This document shows positions 8,272 to 15,636 of a DNA stretch of 20,000 nt, piece after piece. Under the pieces are notes generated by a model. It did no database searches. It was not told the origin of the DNA and was given only the letters and a program-made list of their open reading frames with translations. The position numbers and the translations under genes are program-made. Positions within the stretch are counted from its first letter, which is position 1. The number at the start of each line of letters is the position of its first letter. Source of the stretch: Sphaeroforma sirkka (Eukaryota > Opisthokonta > Ichthyosporea > Ichthyophonida); the NCBI GenBank assembly GCA_001586965.3, contig LUCW03000199.1, positions 1 to 20,000 on the forward strand, read 5' to 3'.

Positions 8272-8772
8272 CTAGACCCGAATAAAGATCAGTCAGATGA
8301 TAATATGTTAAAGATACCTAAACCTCCGGAAGGTGAAGCAAAGGATATGATTCCGCACTTCACCGATATAATTATGGACTTAATTATACAAAACAGGAAG
8401 ATTGCAATAACTGACTGGTGTATGTTTAAGTTCTCTAATGGGTACGTTAGACTTGACTTGACAAACGTCGACTTCTCTAAGTTAAAGTGTCCTTCACATA
8501 ACTACGTGAGTTGGAGACACAAAGACGTTGTCAAAACCCAAATCGAAGATTGGTTAAAACAGGGTCTAATTGAAATCAATTATGATGCAACCCCAGTTAA
8601 CTTAGCTCTCTTAGCGGTCGATCAATATAAATCTGATGGAACGTTTAGTAAAACAAGAGTAGTACTAGACCTGTCGCCAATCAACAAACTAATTCCGCAA
8701 CATAGTTTTCCCTTACCTAAGATAAGCGAGATACTACGCAAAATGGAGGGTGCGACTATCTTTCCAAGATAG
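8056..8772 (+). CDS. pol: pol: end of protease and N-terminal reverse transcriptase
   Basis: This 238-codon frame carries the protease C-terminal part, a linker, and the fingers of a Ty3/gypsy reverse transcriptase. Visible motifs are WLKQGLIEI (~8552-8578), equivalent to the ML-GI/VI-PS motif; the TRVVLDLSPINKLI segment (~8653-8694), which contains the position of the first catalytic region; and the SFPLP stretch. It ends at a false stop (8770-8772) just after GATIF, because the frame moves by one base in a TTT run (8761-8763). The next frame supplies the SKIDLKAAFHQ motif with the first catalytic Asp. There is no independent start; the ATG at 8056 lies inside the protease domain. Confidence 0.88.
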   Translation: MAVHNETTDLILGNGKVTTCEQAIDYAHIMLSDRREVKTHLIVTDMSQKYDLIIGMTDLLSLGITLTGLPNGLDPNKDQSDDNMLKIPKPPEGEAKDMIPHFTDIIMDLIIQNRKIAITDWCMFKFSNGYVRLDLTNVDFSKLKCPSHNYVSWRHKDVVKTQIEDWLKQGLIEINYDATPVNLALLAVDQYKSDGTFSKTRVVLDLSPINKLIPQHSFPLPKISEILRKMEGATIFPR

Positions 8773-10370
8773 ACTTAAAAGCTGCATTCCATCAACTACA
8801 GATATATGAGCCTCATAGGAAATACTTTTCCTTTACTTGGCAAGGTAAGAAGTACCAGTTTAAAGGTGCACCTGAAGGCTTACACATGTTACCTTCTTTC
8901 TTCCAACAAGTTATGATGGAACTATTTGCGGACCTGTCGTATAACGTATCAGTCTATTTAGATGATATAGTTATCTTTACAAAGACAGCACGTGAACATG
9001 CTAAACTCGTTAAAGAAGTCTTAAAGCGACTTAATCATGCTAAACTTAAGATTAACGAAGACAAGTGTTCTTTTGCTAAAGATACTATACACTTACTTGG
9101 CTACAAAGTATCTGCAGCAGGGGTAGAAATTGATCCTGGCAAGAAACAGTTTCTGTTGGATTTATCAACACCAATTACTGGAAGAGATGTGAACTCTGTG
9201 TGTGGGTTTGTTAACTTCTTCTCGGATTCGGTACCGCATCTTTCTCATTACTTAAAGCCTTTCAGTCACCTACGGCTGCACAAAGGACCTTTGGGAAAGC
9301 TTTGGACTAAAGAATGTGATGATGCATTTAAACTAGTCAAAAGTAAAGTAATGGACGCACCCATCATGCAGTACCCTGTGGATGGTGTCCCGTTCCAAGT
9401 AGCAACCGACGCTTCAGATCGAGCGGTAGGTGGAGTGCTTTACCAAACGATAAATGGTAAACCGCGCTACATACAATTCTTTAGCAAGAGTTATAATAAG
9501 AGTCAACGGAATTACCCTACCGTTAAACAAGAGCTCCTTGCTATAGTTACTGCGCTAAGACAGTTTAAAGACTACCTTTATGGAAGTTACTTTACTGTCG
9601 CCTGTGATCAAAAGTCTTTAACATACTTAAAAGATATGAACCCTGATTCACAGTTGGTGAGCCGCTGGCATGACATTATTGCCAAGTTCGCCTTTAATAT
9701 AACACACATTCCAGGAATACATAACCATCTTCCTGACATGCTCTCTCGACTTGTGCCCGACTACCAGAAAACAGTCAAAGAGTTATTAGCAACCGATTGG
9801 ATGCTAAATAAGAAATGGTTTAACCTCGCTCAATCACGATGGGGTCCATTTACTGTTGATATGTTTGCCGCAGAACATAACAAACAGGTTTCTGAATATA
9901 GGTCGTTGACTCATCCTAAAGGTGATGCATTTCAGCTTGACTTATCAAAGCATAATGCGTGGGCTAACCCACCTTGTCAACTTATCGCACAGTTGTTAAA
10001 TTATGTTAATATTACTAAATCTACCATTACGCTGTGTTGTCCCTTACGTAACTCCGACCCATGGATACGTGATTTAATTAATATGATTCAAGACGAACCT
10101 ATTTATGTCGACCGTGAAACCGACACGTTCTTGTATCAGGGATCCTATTCTATTAAGAAGACGCCTTGGAAACACACCATTGTTTGTCGCATCGGTCCTG
10201 CAGGTACCACTAAGTGGAAACCCTCAACCGAATTCTTAGCTAAACTAGAGGAGTCTAAAGAGTTTGAACAAAAGCTCAAGACTCGTACAACACATGCACC
10301 CAACAAGATTGCAGTCGAGGTAATGCCGATTGAAACGGCATTAGATCGTAAAAAACATGGAACTAGCTAA
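8763..10370 (+). CDS. pol: pol: reverse transcriptase, RNase H and methyltransferase-like segment
   Basis: The longest intact retroelement frame. From the left it has KIDLKAAFHQ with the first catalytic Asp (~8769-8798), KGAPEGLHMLPSFFQ, the catalytic YLDD (8955-8966) in a YLDDIVIF context, then GYKV and the FVNFF connection. RNase H follows with Asp at 9408-9410 (ATDASDRAVGG), Glu at 9531-9533 (KQELLAI), Asp at 9606-9608 (ACDQKSLTYL), and an IPGIHNHLPDMLSR end like the N-ADALSR of this superfamily. Past RNase H comes a segment (9795-10200) unlike the usual integrase linker. The domains copy RNA into DNA and remove the RNA strand. The frame ends at 10370, overlapping the next frame by 14 bases at an A-run. 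ATG 8886 is not the true start. Confidence 0.92.
   Translation, partial: SKIDLKAAFHQLQIYEPHRKYFSFTWQGKKYQFKGAPEGLHMLPSFFQQVMMELFADLSYNVSVYLDDIVIFTKTAREHAKLVKEVLKRLNHAKLKINEDKCSFAKDTIHLLGYKVSAAGVEIDPGKKQFLLDLSTPITGRDVNSVCGFVNFFSDSVPHLSHYLKPFSHLRLHKGPLGKLWTKECDDAFKLVKSKVMDAPIMQYPVDGVPFQVATDASDRAVGGVLYQTINGKPRYIQFFSKSYNKSQRNYPTVKQELLAIVTALRQFKDYLYGSYFTVACDQKSLTYLKDMNPDSQLVSRWHDIIAKFAFNITHIPGIHNHLPDMLSRLVPDYQKTVKELLATDWMLNKKWFNLAQSRWGPFTVDMFAAEHNKQVSEYRSLTHPKGDAFQLDLSKHNAWANPPCQLIAQLLNYVNITKSTITLCCPLRNSDPWIRDLINMIQDEPIYVDRETDTFLYQGSYSIKKTPWKHTIVCRIGPAGTTKWKPSTEFLAKLEESKEFEQKLKTRTTHAPNKIAVEVMPIETALDRKKHGTS
9795..10200 (+). other. DIRS-type methyltransferase-like domain in pol
   Basis: After RNase H the protein reads W-x5-WF ... 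GPFTVDMFAAEHN (~9840-9881), then GDAFQLDL, AWANPPC (NPP at 9966-9974), a LIAQLL helix, and a TLCCPLRNSDPWIRDL strand-turn (~10027-10074). In the DIRS group a DNA N6-adenine methyltransferase-like domain occupies the same place and shows the same series: VDLFA, DAF-D, FANPP, and V-P--PWW. The NPP motif stands where D/NPPY binds substrate in true methylases, with Cys here instead of an aromatic, so activity is doubtful. The similarity is by eye to motifs, not by a search. Confidence 0.6.
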
Positions 10371-10800
10371 GGCCATGGATCAAAGACTCAAAACTCTAAG
10401 AGAACCTGAAGCTCGCACTCAACTACTTAAAGCGCTGCTTAAAGAACAGCCAGGAGTGGCGAAACAACTGAAGAAGATACTTCAACAATCCAATGTTGTC
10501 AATTATGTATCTCAGGACTCTACCCCTCCTGATACTGAGGTTGCCCTTTCCAACAGGACTATGGTTCATCCAGCCAGCGTTACGCAGAATCTGACTGACT
10601 TAGAGGAGCTCGAAAGTAGAGTTAAAATTATACATAATTTAACGCATCGAGCATATGAGCATACTTATAAAATGGCTATTTGTGCAGGGCTTGATCACCC
10701 GGCGCTGAAAGAAACCATACGTGAAGTATACCGACGCTGTACTGATTGTGAAAAGAACCAGATCAAGCGATACGGTTGGGCACCCCTAAAAAAAGTGTGA
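10357..10800 (+). CDS. pol: pol: integrase N-terminal zinc-binding (HHCC) part
   Basis: This 147-codon frame begins with an ATG overlapping the previous frame (10357-10370) and ends overlapping the integrase core frame (10776-10800). Its first half is Lys/Glu/Leu-rich and helical. Its end has H-x3-H (IIHNLTH, ~10629-10649) and C-x2-C (CTDC, ~10738-10749), the HHCC zinc finger of retroviral-type integrases. The junctions lie at A6 (~10350-10355) and A7 (~10787-10793), so the breaks could be indels, sequencing errors or frameshift sites. The two shifts compensate: the frame before and after is the same. Confidence 0.85.
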   Translation: MELAKAMDQRLKTLREPEARTQLLKALLKEQPGVAKQLKKILQQSNVVNYVSQDSTPPDTEVALSNRTMVHPASVTQNLTDLEELESRVKIIHNLTHRAYEHTYKMAICAGLDHPALKETIREVYRRCTDCEKNQIKRYGWAPLKKV

Positions 10801-12101
10801 CAGAAGACCAACCGATGCGCCGAGTCATAGTCGATTTGGTTAAACTCCCGCGATCCAAGCATACTGGCGATGTATATATCTGTCATTTCTTATGTGTGGC
10901 TTCGGGCTATAACTTGCTTTATGCAATACCGAACAAACGTCCACAAACAGTGGCAGAATTATGCTATCACGTCTTTAATGACTTCGGTTTTCCCCGAGTA
11001 CTATGTTCTGATAACGGTAGTGAGTTTTGTACCGACGTAATGGAGGCACTTATACTCGTATCAGGCATGACCCATAGGCGTGGTGTTCCTTACAAACCTC
11101 AAACGCAGGGTGCAAATGAGACACGTCATAGAGAACTTAAGAAACTCTTGCGTACCGCACTAGACGACGTTGAGGATATGTGGCCTTATCATTTGAAATG
11201 GGTTCAGACTCAAATGAATAACTGCATGAATCCTCAAACTGGAACACTCCCGTTTCACTATTTCTTTGGCCGCTATAGTGAATTACAAGCAACGTTTGAT
11301 AAAACTGCGCCCGAGAAACACGCTACCCCGTGGCTTCAAAAGATCGAGCATATGCAGAACGTTGTTTACCCCTGTTTACTCGAGCACAAGAATCGCGTCC
11401 TACTTAAAGCGTATGACCGATGGAATAACACTAAGAACATTGTTCAGTTCAAAGTCGGCGATTACGTTAACATTATAAATCGAAACGCCAACGTTACCGA
11501 ACTCTCTTCTAAGACGATAGGACCTTTTGTTATTTCCTACCATGATGAGAAGAGTGATACTTACGAAGTGAATAACATTGATGGTACTAGCGCAACCAAT
11601 CTAGGCACTCACCGTATCCCTACCTCCGAACTCTCATTCGCTCGCTCATTTGATTCTGATGTACCAGTTATGGAGTCACAAGTCAAAGATATAATTGACA
11701 AAACATCCGAAGACGGTTACACTTACTACAAGACCCGTTTCATGGATGGGACAGTAGCTTGGCTAACCTCCGATGCATTTCGTGAATCTCGCGACTTTCT
11801 TCGTATCTTTAATAAGAAATGGAATAAGCGTTTACATAAGAACACACGAGATAAACGAAAAGGGTTTCCTCAGGTGACTACAAACCCTGACGGATCTGAA
11901 ATTCCCTATTTGCCACCTACTTCCTACGTGACTAAACTTTCTGATCTGCTTACCAACAGTGCAGAAAATTGTTCAAACTTACTTACTAATGAAGAACAGC
12001 CTTTGGCTAATACCTTACCAAATAATAAACGTAAGGCGCCTACATCGGAAATGGTTACTGGACCAAATACTAAACGACATAGAGTACAACATGAGTCTTG
12101 A
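10776..12101 (+). CDS. pol: pol: integrase catalytic core and C-terminal domain
   Basis: A DDE integrase core that would insert the element cDNA into the genome. Catalytic residues are Asp 10833-10835 (VIVDLVKLP), Asp 11010-11012 (CSDNGSEF) and Glu 11118-11120 (ANETRHREL). The spacing is D-58-D-35-E, exact for retroviral/Ty3 integrases. PYKPQTQGANE and LKWVQTQMNN follow the family pattern, and FHYFFGR (~11256-11276) replaces the usual PFE-F-GR. Then comes the GPY/F-like part FKVGDYVNI ... KTIGPFVISY (~11448-11540) and a chromodomain-like segment (11670-11822). The tail is basic and Ser/Thr/Asn-rich. The ATG at 10776 is probably not the native start; the frame is entered from the zinc-finger part. 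Confidence 0.92.
   Translation: MGTPKKSVTEDQPMRRVIVDLVKLPRSKHTGDVYICHFLCVASGYNLLYAIPNKRPQTVAELCYHVFNDFGFPRVLCSDNGSEFCTDVMEALILVSGMTHRRGVPYKPQTQGANETRHRELKKLLRTALDDVEDMWPYHLKWVQTQMNNCMNPQTGTLPFHYFFGRYSELQATFDKTAPEKHATPWLQKIEHMQNVVYPCLLEHKNRVLLKAYDRWNNTKNIVQFKVGDYVNIINRNANVTELSSKTIGPFVISYHDEKSDTYEVNNIDGTSATNLGTHRIPTSELSFARSFDSDVPVMESQVKDIIDKTSEDGYTYYKTRFMDGTVAWLTSDAFRESRDFLRIFNKKWNKRLHKNTRDKRKGFPQVTTNPDGSEIPYLPPTSYVTKLSDLLTNSAENCSNLLTNEEQPLANTLPNNKRKAPTSEMVTGPNTKRHRVQHES
11670..11822 (+). other. Chromodomain-like module at the integrase C-terminus
   Basis: A VKDIID strand, then YTYYKTRF, DGTVAWLTSDAF and a FLRIFNKKW helix follow the strand-strand-strand-helix order of a chromodomain: V-KIL, YLVKW, TWEP, L--F. 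The element would thus belong with, or near, chromoviruses, whose chromodomain directs integration to marked chromatin. Of the aromatic cage residues, Y and W positions are partly present. Call is by pattern only. Confidence 0.5.
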
Positions 12102-12229
12102 ACTCGTACATATAGGCACATACTTACTCGATAAGTCATGACCGAAACCGTTTTTACTTTGGTTTTCGCTTTACCAACTAGATCGTATCTTAACGTACGT
12201 TCGTAGTTCTAAAAGCTACTGGGGGGCTA
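12102..12229 (+). promoter_or_regulatory. Pol 3' non-coding leader with polypurine tract
   Basis: Short non-coding stretch between the integrase stop and the 3' LTR. It ends in ctactggggggcta; the G6 run at 12221-12226 right before TGTA is the likely plus-strand primer (polypurine tract). A small imperfect stem-loop (cgaaacc ... ggttttcg) lies at about 12144-12169. Confidence 0.7.
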
Positions 12230-12847
12230 TGTAGAAATACGGCCTCCGGTCAGTCTAAAATATCAAGATCAATTGAGATAATACATTGGTTTTTTATTTG
12301 TATTTTAAATAATTAGTACAAGCTCTTTTTCCAATATTTCCAAAGTGTTCTAAATTCACTTTGATGGCTCCAATAGCCTGAGTATTTTTGTAGTATGACT
12401 CATCTACTTGGACCTATTTGAGACATTAGTAGATGTAGGATATTATAAACTAAATTTTATAATCTCCGAACTACTACTTATTACGCCCTGTGTGATCGCT
12501 CTATTTTGGTCCTCCCGCCAATCTCCAAAATCCAATAAGTCTTTTTTTCTTTTTTTAACTTTTCTTCAGATGGAACTTTATTTATATCAGCTAATATTAA
12601 CGTGACTTACGTTATTATGTCTATTTACAAATTAGGCAAGTGGTCATGAACATTTAGTACTTCTAGTGAAAATTATTCAATAAAGAACAGCTAGAGGTAC
12701 GCCCTGTGTGATCGAGGATATTTAGGCTCTTAACAAGAGGCAGTCCCGATCATTCTTACACAAGCTACCACTGCTAAATCCTAACTGACTAAATTGTATT
12801 TTAGTTTAATATAGTTTGAAACCTAGTAATTTCCATCGAAGTTTACA
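12230..12847 (+). repeat. 3' LTR (618 bp)
   Basis: Direct repeat of 5167-5763, ending ...GTTTACA. It is 21 bases longer, chiefly because ga in the 5' LTR is replaced by about 21 bases near 12483-12503. That insert contains acgccctgtgtgatcg, a 16-base word also present downstream in both LTRs (12699-12714 here). AATAAA is at 12679-12684. Confidence 0.95.
12679..12684 (+). terminator. AATAAA polyadenylation signal in the 3' LTR
   Basis: Exact AATAAA in the 3' LTR; the expected position for 3' end formation of the genomic RNA, with the 16-base acgccctgtg word ~15 bases after it. Confidence 0.5.
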
Positions 12848-12851
12848 TCAA
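12848..12851. repeat. Target site duplication, right
   Basis: TCAA directly after the CA end of the 3' LTR, followed by tcgttttcacacg, which continues the interrupted LINE endonuclease sequence as in unit B (~2356). Confidence 0.9.
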
Positions 12852-13732
12852 TCGTTTTCACACGTAGGCATACATAGTCCGGGATTTATAGATGCGTGGC
12901 CATACTTCGGGCTTTGAAGTTGAAATCTCCCCACACGACATCTGGTCGGAAACTGCCAATCTCGGGGGAATTCATGTATTCATGTTTGCAGCGGGCCTCC
13001 CGCTTGGTGCGGAGATAGTGGATTAAAGCTGTAGTGAATCCATGCTGCCGGCAAGAATTTTCGGCGCTCGTTCATGTTTGCAGCGGGCCTCCCGCTTGGT
13101 GCGGAGATAGTGGATTGAGGCTGCTTTCGTAGCGTCGGGATGTTGTTGGGAGCGGGGGTCGATGTTGTTTTCAAGCTGCCATTTCCACGTAAGTGCTGCA
13201 TATCGTTTCACCTGGGCGACATGGTCGCTAGGAACACAAAGGCGGATGAAACCGGTGGAGCTTCCGCGGCGATTTGACTGAGAGACCGATTTGGACGGAA
13301 GATACCAGAGAAAGTGGTGGCGATTGAGGACTGGTTGGGCATGCCAGTATTTTGCAAATACTGATTGGGATGGGGGGCTTGCCGTTAGGGGAAAATTGCT
13401 CGGAAGACGAACCATACCGGAGTTATGTCATCCATTTCATGAAGAGTTTTGTCCGGCATCGGGCGGCCCACCACTTTCGTCAAAAGGTGTTCGGGTACTA
13501 GCTGGTGGGGTCGGGCGTTTTTTTTAGGGCTCGGTTTTGCAGGTTTGTCCACTTTTGAGCGGTAGCTGGGAGGCTCACTGCTGCTATTGGGCGCCTGTGA
13601 CCGCGGTCTTTTTGCAGGGAATGCCACGCCAACCTGGGATGGAACGTATATTTTTCTTTTTCTTTTTCTTCTTTTAAGTGGCCAATGTGTACACTTAGAC
13701 AGTATTTTCGTATATTTTTCCGAAGTTGGCAA
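12852..13732 (-). pseudogene. LINE ORF1-like and endonuclease start (unit C, 5' part)
   Basis: Minus-strand 5' part of the split LINE relic. 13732-13385 and 13415-13023 are two overlapping frames of the ORF1-like region that form one frame in unit B. The break is an extra G in the run near 13375-13392 (ggggggc and ggggaaa versus shorter runs). The 46-bp direct repeats are at 12979-13024 and 13071-13116. GDFN of the endonuclease is at about 12930. The rest lies at 3714-5166. Confidence 0.75.
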
Positions 13733-14043
13733 AAGCGGCCTTTAAAAAAAATATGTACATAGGCTTCTATAAATTATACATAGAAGGCTATGTTGATGTA
13801 CATATGTACATAATATTTTTTTTCAACAAAATAGTATACACGGAATACTCATACTAAAAGCATATTGATATTTTTTAGTGTTGTTTACAATACACAAATA
13901 AAATACACAATAGTGTGCATACAGATATAAATTTCTAACTGGTGATCAAGTGTTTGCATATCATGACAGGTGTTTGCCAGTGTGTACAGTACGCACATAA
14001 ATTTATCAAGTGAATTTATCAGGTGAAAACATTACAGTACAAT
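13733..14043 (+). promoter_or_regulatory. Probable promoter and 5' UTR of the mannosyltransferase gene
   Basis: 311 bp between the LINE ORF1-like frame and the gene's first ATG. It is AT-rich and includes the palindromic block (13744-13823), gatataaatt near 13922, and several tgtttg/tgtgta words just before the start. The ATG context is acaatATGGC. The left limit is shared with a divergent LINE frame, so regulatory sequence may have come with the LINE. The role is inferred from position only. Confidence 0.5.
13744..13823. repeat. Imperfect inverted repeat in the spacer (unit C)
   Basis: Third copy of the palindromic block, with an A-run one base longer than the other copies. It lies 220-300 bp upstream of the intact gene. 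Confidence 0.75.
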
Positions 14044-15606
14044 ATGGCAATGCTACGAACGATGGGTATTGCGCGCTCTATACTGATTGCCTTTTGGCTG
14101 ATCGTGGCTACTTATATCGTTCACTATGATTATTATCGCTTAGCAGTCGTACCACAATTCAACAGATTAGTACCCGAACAAGCAGTCGTACCACAATTCA
14201 ACAGATTAGTACCCGAACAAGCAGTCGTACCTAAATTTAATAGATTAGTACCCGAACAACCACCCCCGTTATTGGAAGATCCCAAGCGTGGACTAGCGAT
14301 GACCTGCGGTAGCTCGCCTGGCGCGCACCACCCCAAAAACTTGGGTTGGCGACATTCAGCTAAAGACTCATTCTTAGGCATACTGACAGTGGCAGAGGAA
14401 TTGGCTAAATCTGCATTCCAGTATCCCCTGTACCACATTTCCTACAAGGATGAGTCAGAATCTATTCGCAGATGTAATGATCTTGCTCGCAAGTACAGCC
14501 TTGGCGCGTCTACTGGCGAAGAACAAGTATTGAAGTTAGACGTTCATTGTCTTGTGATCGAGCACAACTTAATTAAGGGGTACGGCTATGCGAAATTTGA
14601 TGCAGTCGCTCATCTCAACAATCACACAGATCTCGAACAGGTGCTATTTTTAGATTGCGACACCTTGCCAGTAGTTGACCTTACAGGACTTTACTCAATG
14701 CTTGAAACAGGCGGTGAGTGGGGAGCAGACTACTGGGCAAATACAGGAGACACCTCCGTATCCGCTGGCAACCATGTGCCCGACAACAGCCCGGGTCTAG
14801 GTGCAGTGTTCTGGGCGGATATTGAAGGGCATTACACCATTAATACAAAACTGATAAGCGCAAAGCAGAAGGAGCTCTATTCAAATGAAGAAAGTGTTGG
14901 TATACTGAAGAATGCGCATGACGAACGCGTTGTAGCCATGGACAAGTCTCAATTGTTCACTAGCACGCATATGACTGTGGGTTGTGATACCGGCATTATG
15001 CTCATCGATCTGCGGCGATCAAACGTGGCACTAGAGCTACTGAATGTAATACGGAATGACGAGGAGCTACTAGCAACATCCAGGGGAGATAAAGACATTT
15101 GGCGACATGCTTACTTCCTCAGCAGAACACCTTTCAGAATAGCACCATATGTCGGAGCGCTTGGTCATTTCTCAGGCAAAAGAGAATTTACTTTCACCAG
15201 TCAGCCCAAACACGACGATAAGGGCGACATTGTGCTTGTGCACCAAATTTGGGCGCCTAGGGCCGACCATATGGATCGTCATAGAATCAATATAAAAGCC
15301 TTGGATGCTGAAGGTGAAAGCGCACTCAGTGAGCCAAATGCGATAAAAATACCGTTCTTACGACCGTATTATAATACATTTGATGGGCACCGTTGGAAGA
15401 AGTTGGATCCCGAGCCCACGAAACATCACAGTGCAAGGACACATATCCGTATATTAGTGAACGAAAGACCCGATTATGTGGACCTGTATATGTCCAAAAC
15501 TTGGAAGAAATATTCTACTGAGCTCAGCCCGAAGGAGATGATGGCCACACCTACGGACGTGCTTGAAAAGTTATATAGACTGCCAGGGAAATATGACTTC
15601 TTATGA
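14044..15606 (+). CDS. Probable alpha-mannosyltransferase, GT71/MNN1-like, type II membrane protein
   Basis: 520 residues from the ATG at 14044 (a GTG 21 bases upstream is in frame but unlikely as a eukaryotic start). Residues ~8-28 form one hydrophobic signal anchor after a short Arg-containing tail, as in Golgi type II transferases. A stem follows with three 13-residue repeats (~34-72) and a proline-rich link. The catalytic domain shows GYAKFDAV, then VLFLDCDTLPVV, with the metal-binding DCD at 204-206; AVFWAD at 254-259; DTGIMLIDLRR from 315; GDKDIWRHAYFL from 348; then GALGH. This order matches family GT71 (Mnn1-type alpha-1,3-mannosyltransferases), where the DxD binds GDP-mannose and Mn. 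Substrate and linkage are not readable. No intron or frameshift is seen. Its 5' end is duplicated twice upstream. Confidence 0.82.
   Translation: MAMLRTMGIARSILIAFWLIVATYIVHYDYYRLAVVPQFNRLVPEQAVVPQFNRLVPEQAVVPKFNRLVPEQPPPLLEDPKRGLAMTCGSSPGAHHPKNLGWRHSAKDSFLGILTVAEELAKSAFQYPLYHISYKDESESIRRCNDLARKYSLGASTGEEQVLKLDVHCLVIEHNLIKGYGYAKFDAVAHLNNHTDLEQVLFLDCDTLPVVDLTGLYSMLETGGEWGADYWANTGDTSVSAGNHVPDNSPGLGAVFWADIEGHYTINTKLISAKQKELYSNEESVGILKNAHDERVVAMDKSQLFTSTHMTVGCDTGIMLIDLRRSNVALELLNVIRNDEELLATSRGDKDIWRHAYFLSRTPFRIAPYVGALGHFSGKREFTFTSQPKHDDKGDIVLVHQIWAPRADHMDRHRINIKALDAEGESALSEPNAIKIPFLRPYYNTFDGHRWKKLDPEPTKHHSARTHIRILVNERPDYVDLYMSKTWKKYSTELSPKEMMATPTDVLEKLYRLPGKYDFL
14143..14259 (+). repeat. Three 39-bp tandem repeats in the stem of the transferase
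   Basis: 14143-14181, 14182-14220 and 14221-14259 each encode AVVPQFNRLVPEQ. The first two are identical in DNA. The third has several changes (Q to K and synonymous ones), so it is older or selected. The duplication breakpoint of units A and B corresponds to the middle of the second repeat. Confidence 0.95.
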
Positions 15607-15619
15607 GCTGCACATCAAA

Positions 15620-15636
15620 GCACGTGGCTTACGTGC
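15620..15636 (+). other. Short inverted repeat after the transferase stop
   Basis: GCACGT, 5-base spacer ggctt, ACGTGC, starting 14 bases after the stop codon. It could be a small stem-loop in the 3' UTR or simply an E-box with a half-site. Confidence 0.5.

Larger units (their letters stand above)
5167..12847 (+). mobile_element. Ty3/gypsy-like LTR retrotransposon, 7.68 kb
   Basis: The element is bounded by direct LTRs with TG...CA ends (TGTA/TACA) and flanked by TCAA. It is inserted in sense orientation relative to the mannosyltransferase gene and antisense to the LINE. Coding order is gag, protease, RT, RNase H, methyltransferase-like, zinc-finger integrase with DDE core, chromodomain-like. 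Integrase after RNase H defines the Ty3/gypsy arrangement as opposed to copia. There is no tyrosine recombinase. All long frames are interrupted, so this copy cannot act alone as written. No clear primer binding site follows the 5' LTR. Confidence 0.95.
12848..14205. repeat. Tandem unit C, right part, running into the intact gene
   Basis: Resumes at tcaatcgttttcac immediately after the LTR element and matches ~2346-3713 of unit B. Homology to the truncated copies ends inside the second 39-bp repeat of the mannosyltransferase gene, at about 14205, after which the sequence is unique. In the spacer this copy matches unit A better than unit B: it lacks the extra bases that B has around 3394-3403. 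Confidence 0.93.

Noticed and set aside
5167..12847. Classification as a DIRS element because of the MTase-like segment
   Set aside because: The ends are direct LTRs with TG...CA, there is a target duplication, and the integrase has a DDE core; no tyrosine recombinase motif is present.
14023..14043. GTG at 14023 (also 721 and 3532) as the start of the transferase and its copies
   Set aside because: Eukaryotic context; an in-frame ATG follows seven codons later (14044, 742, 3553), directly before the membrane anchor.
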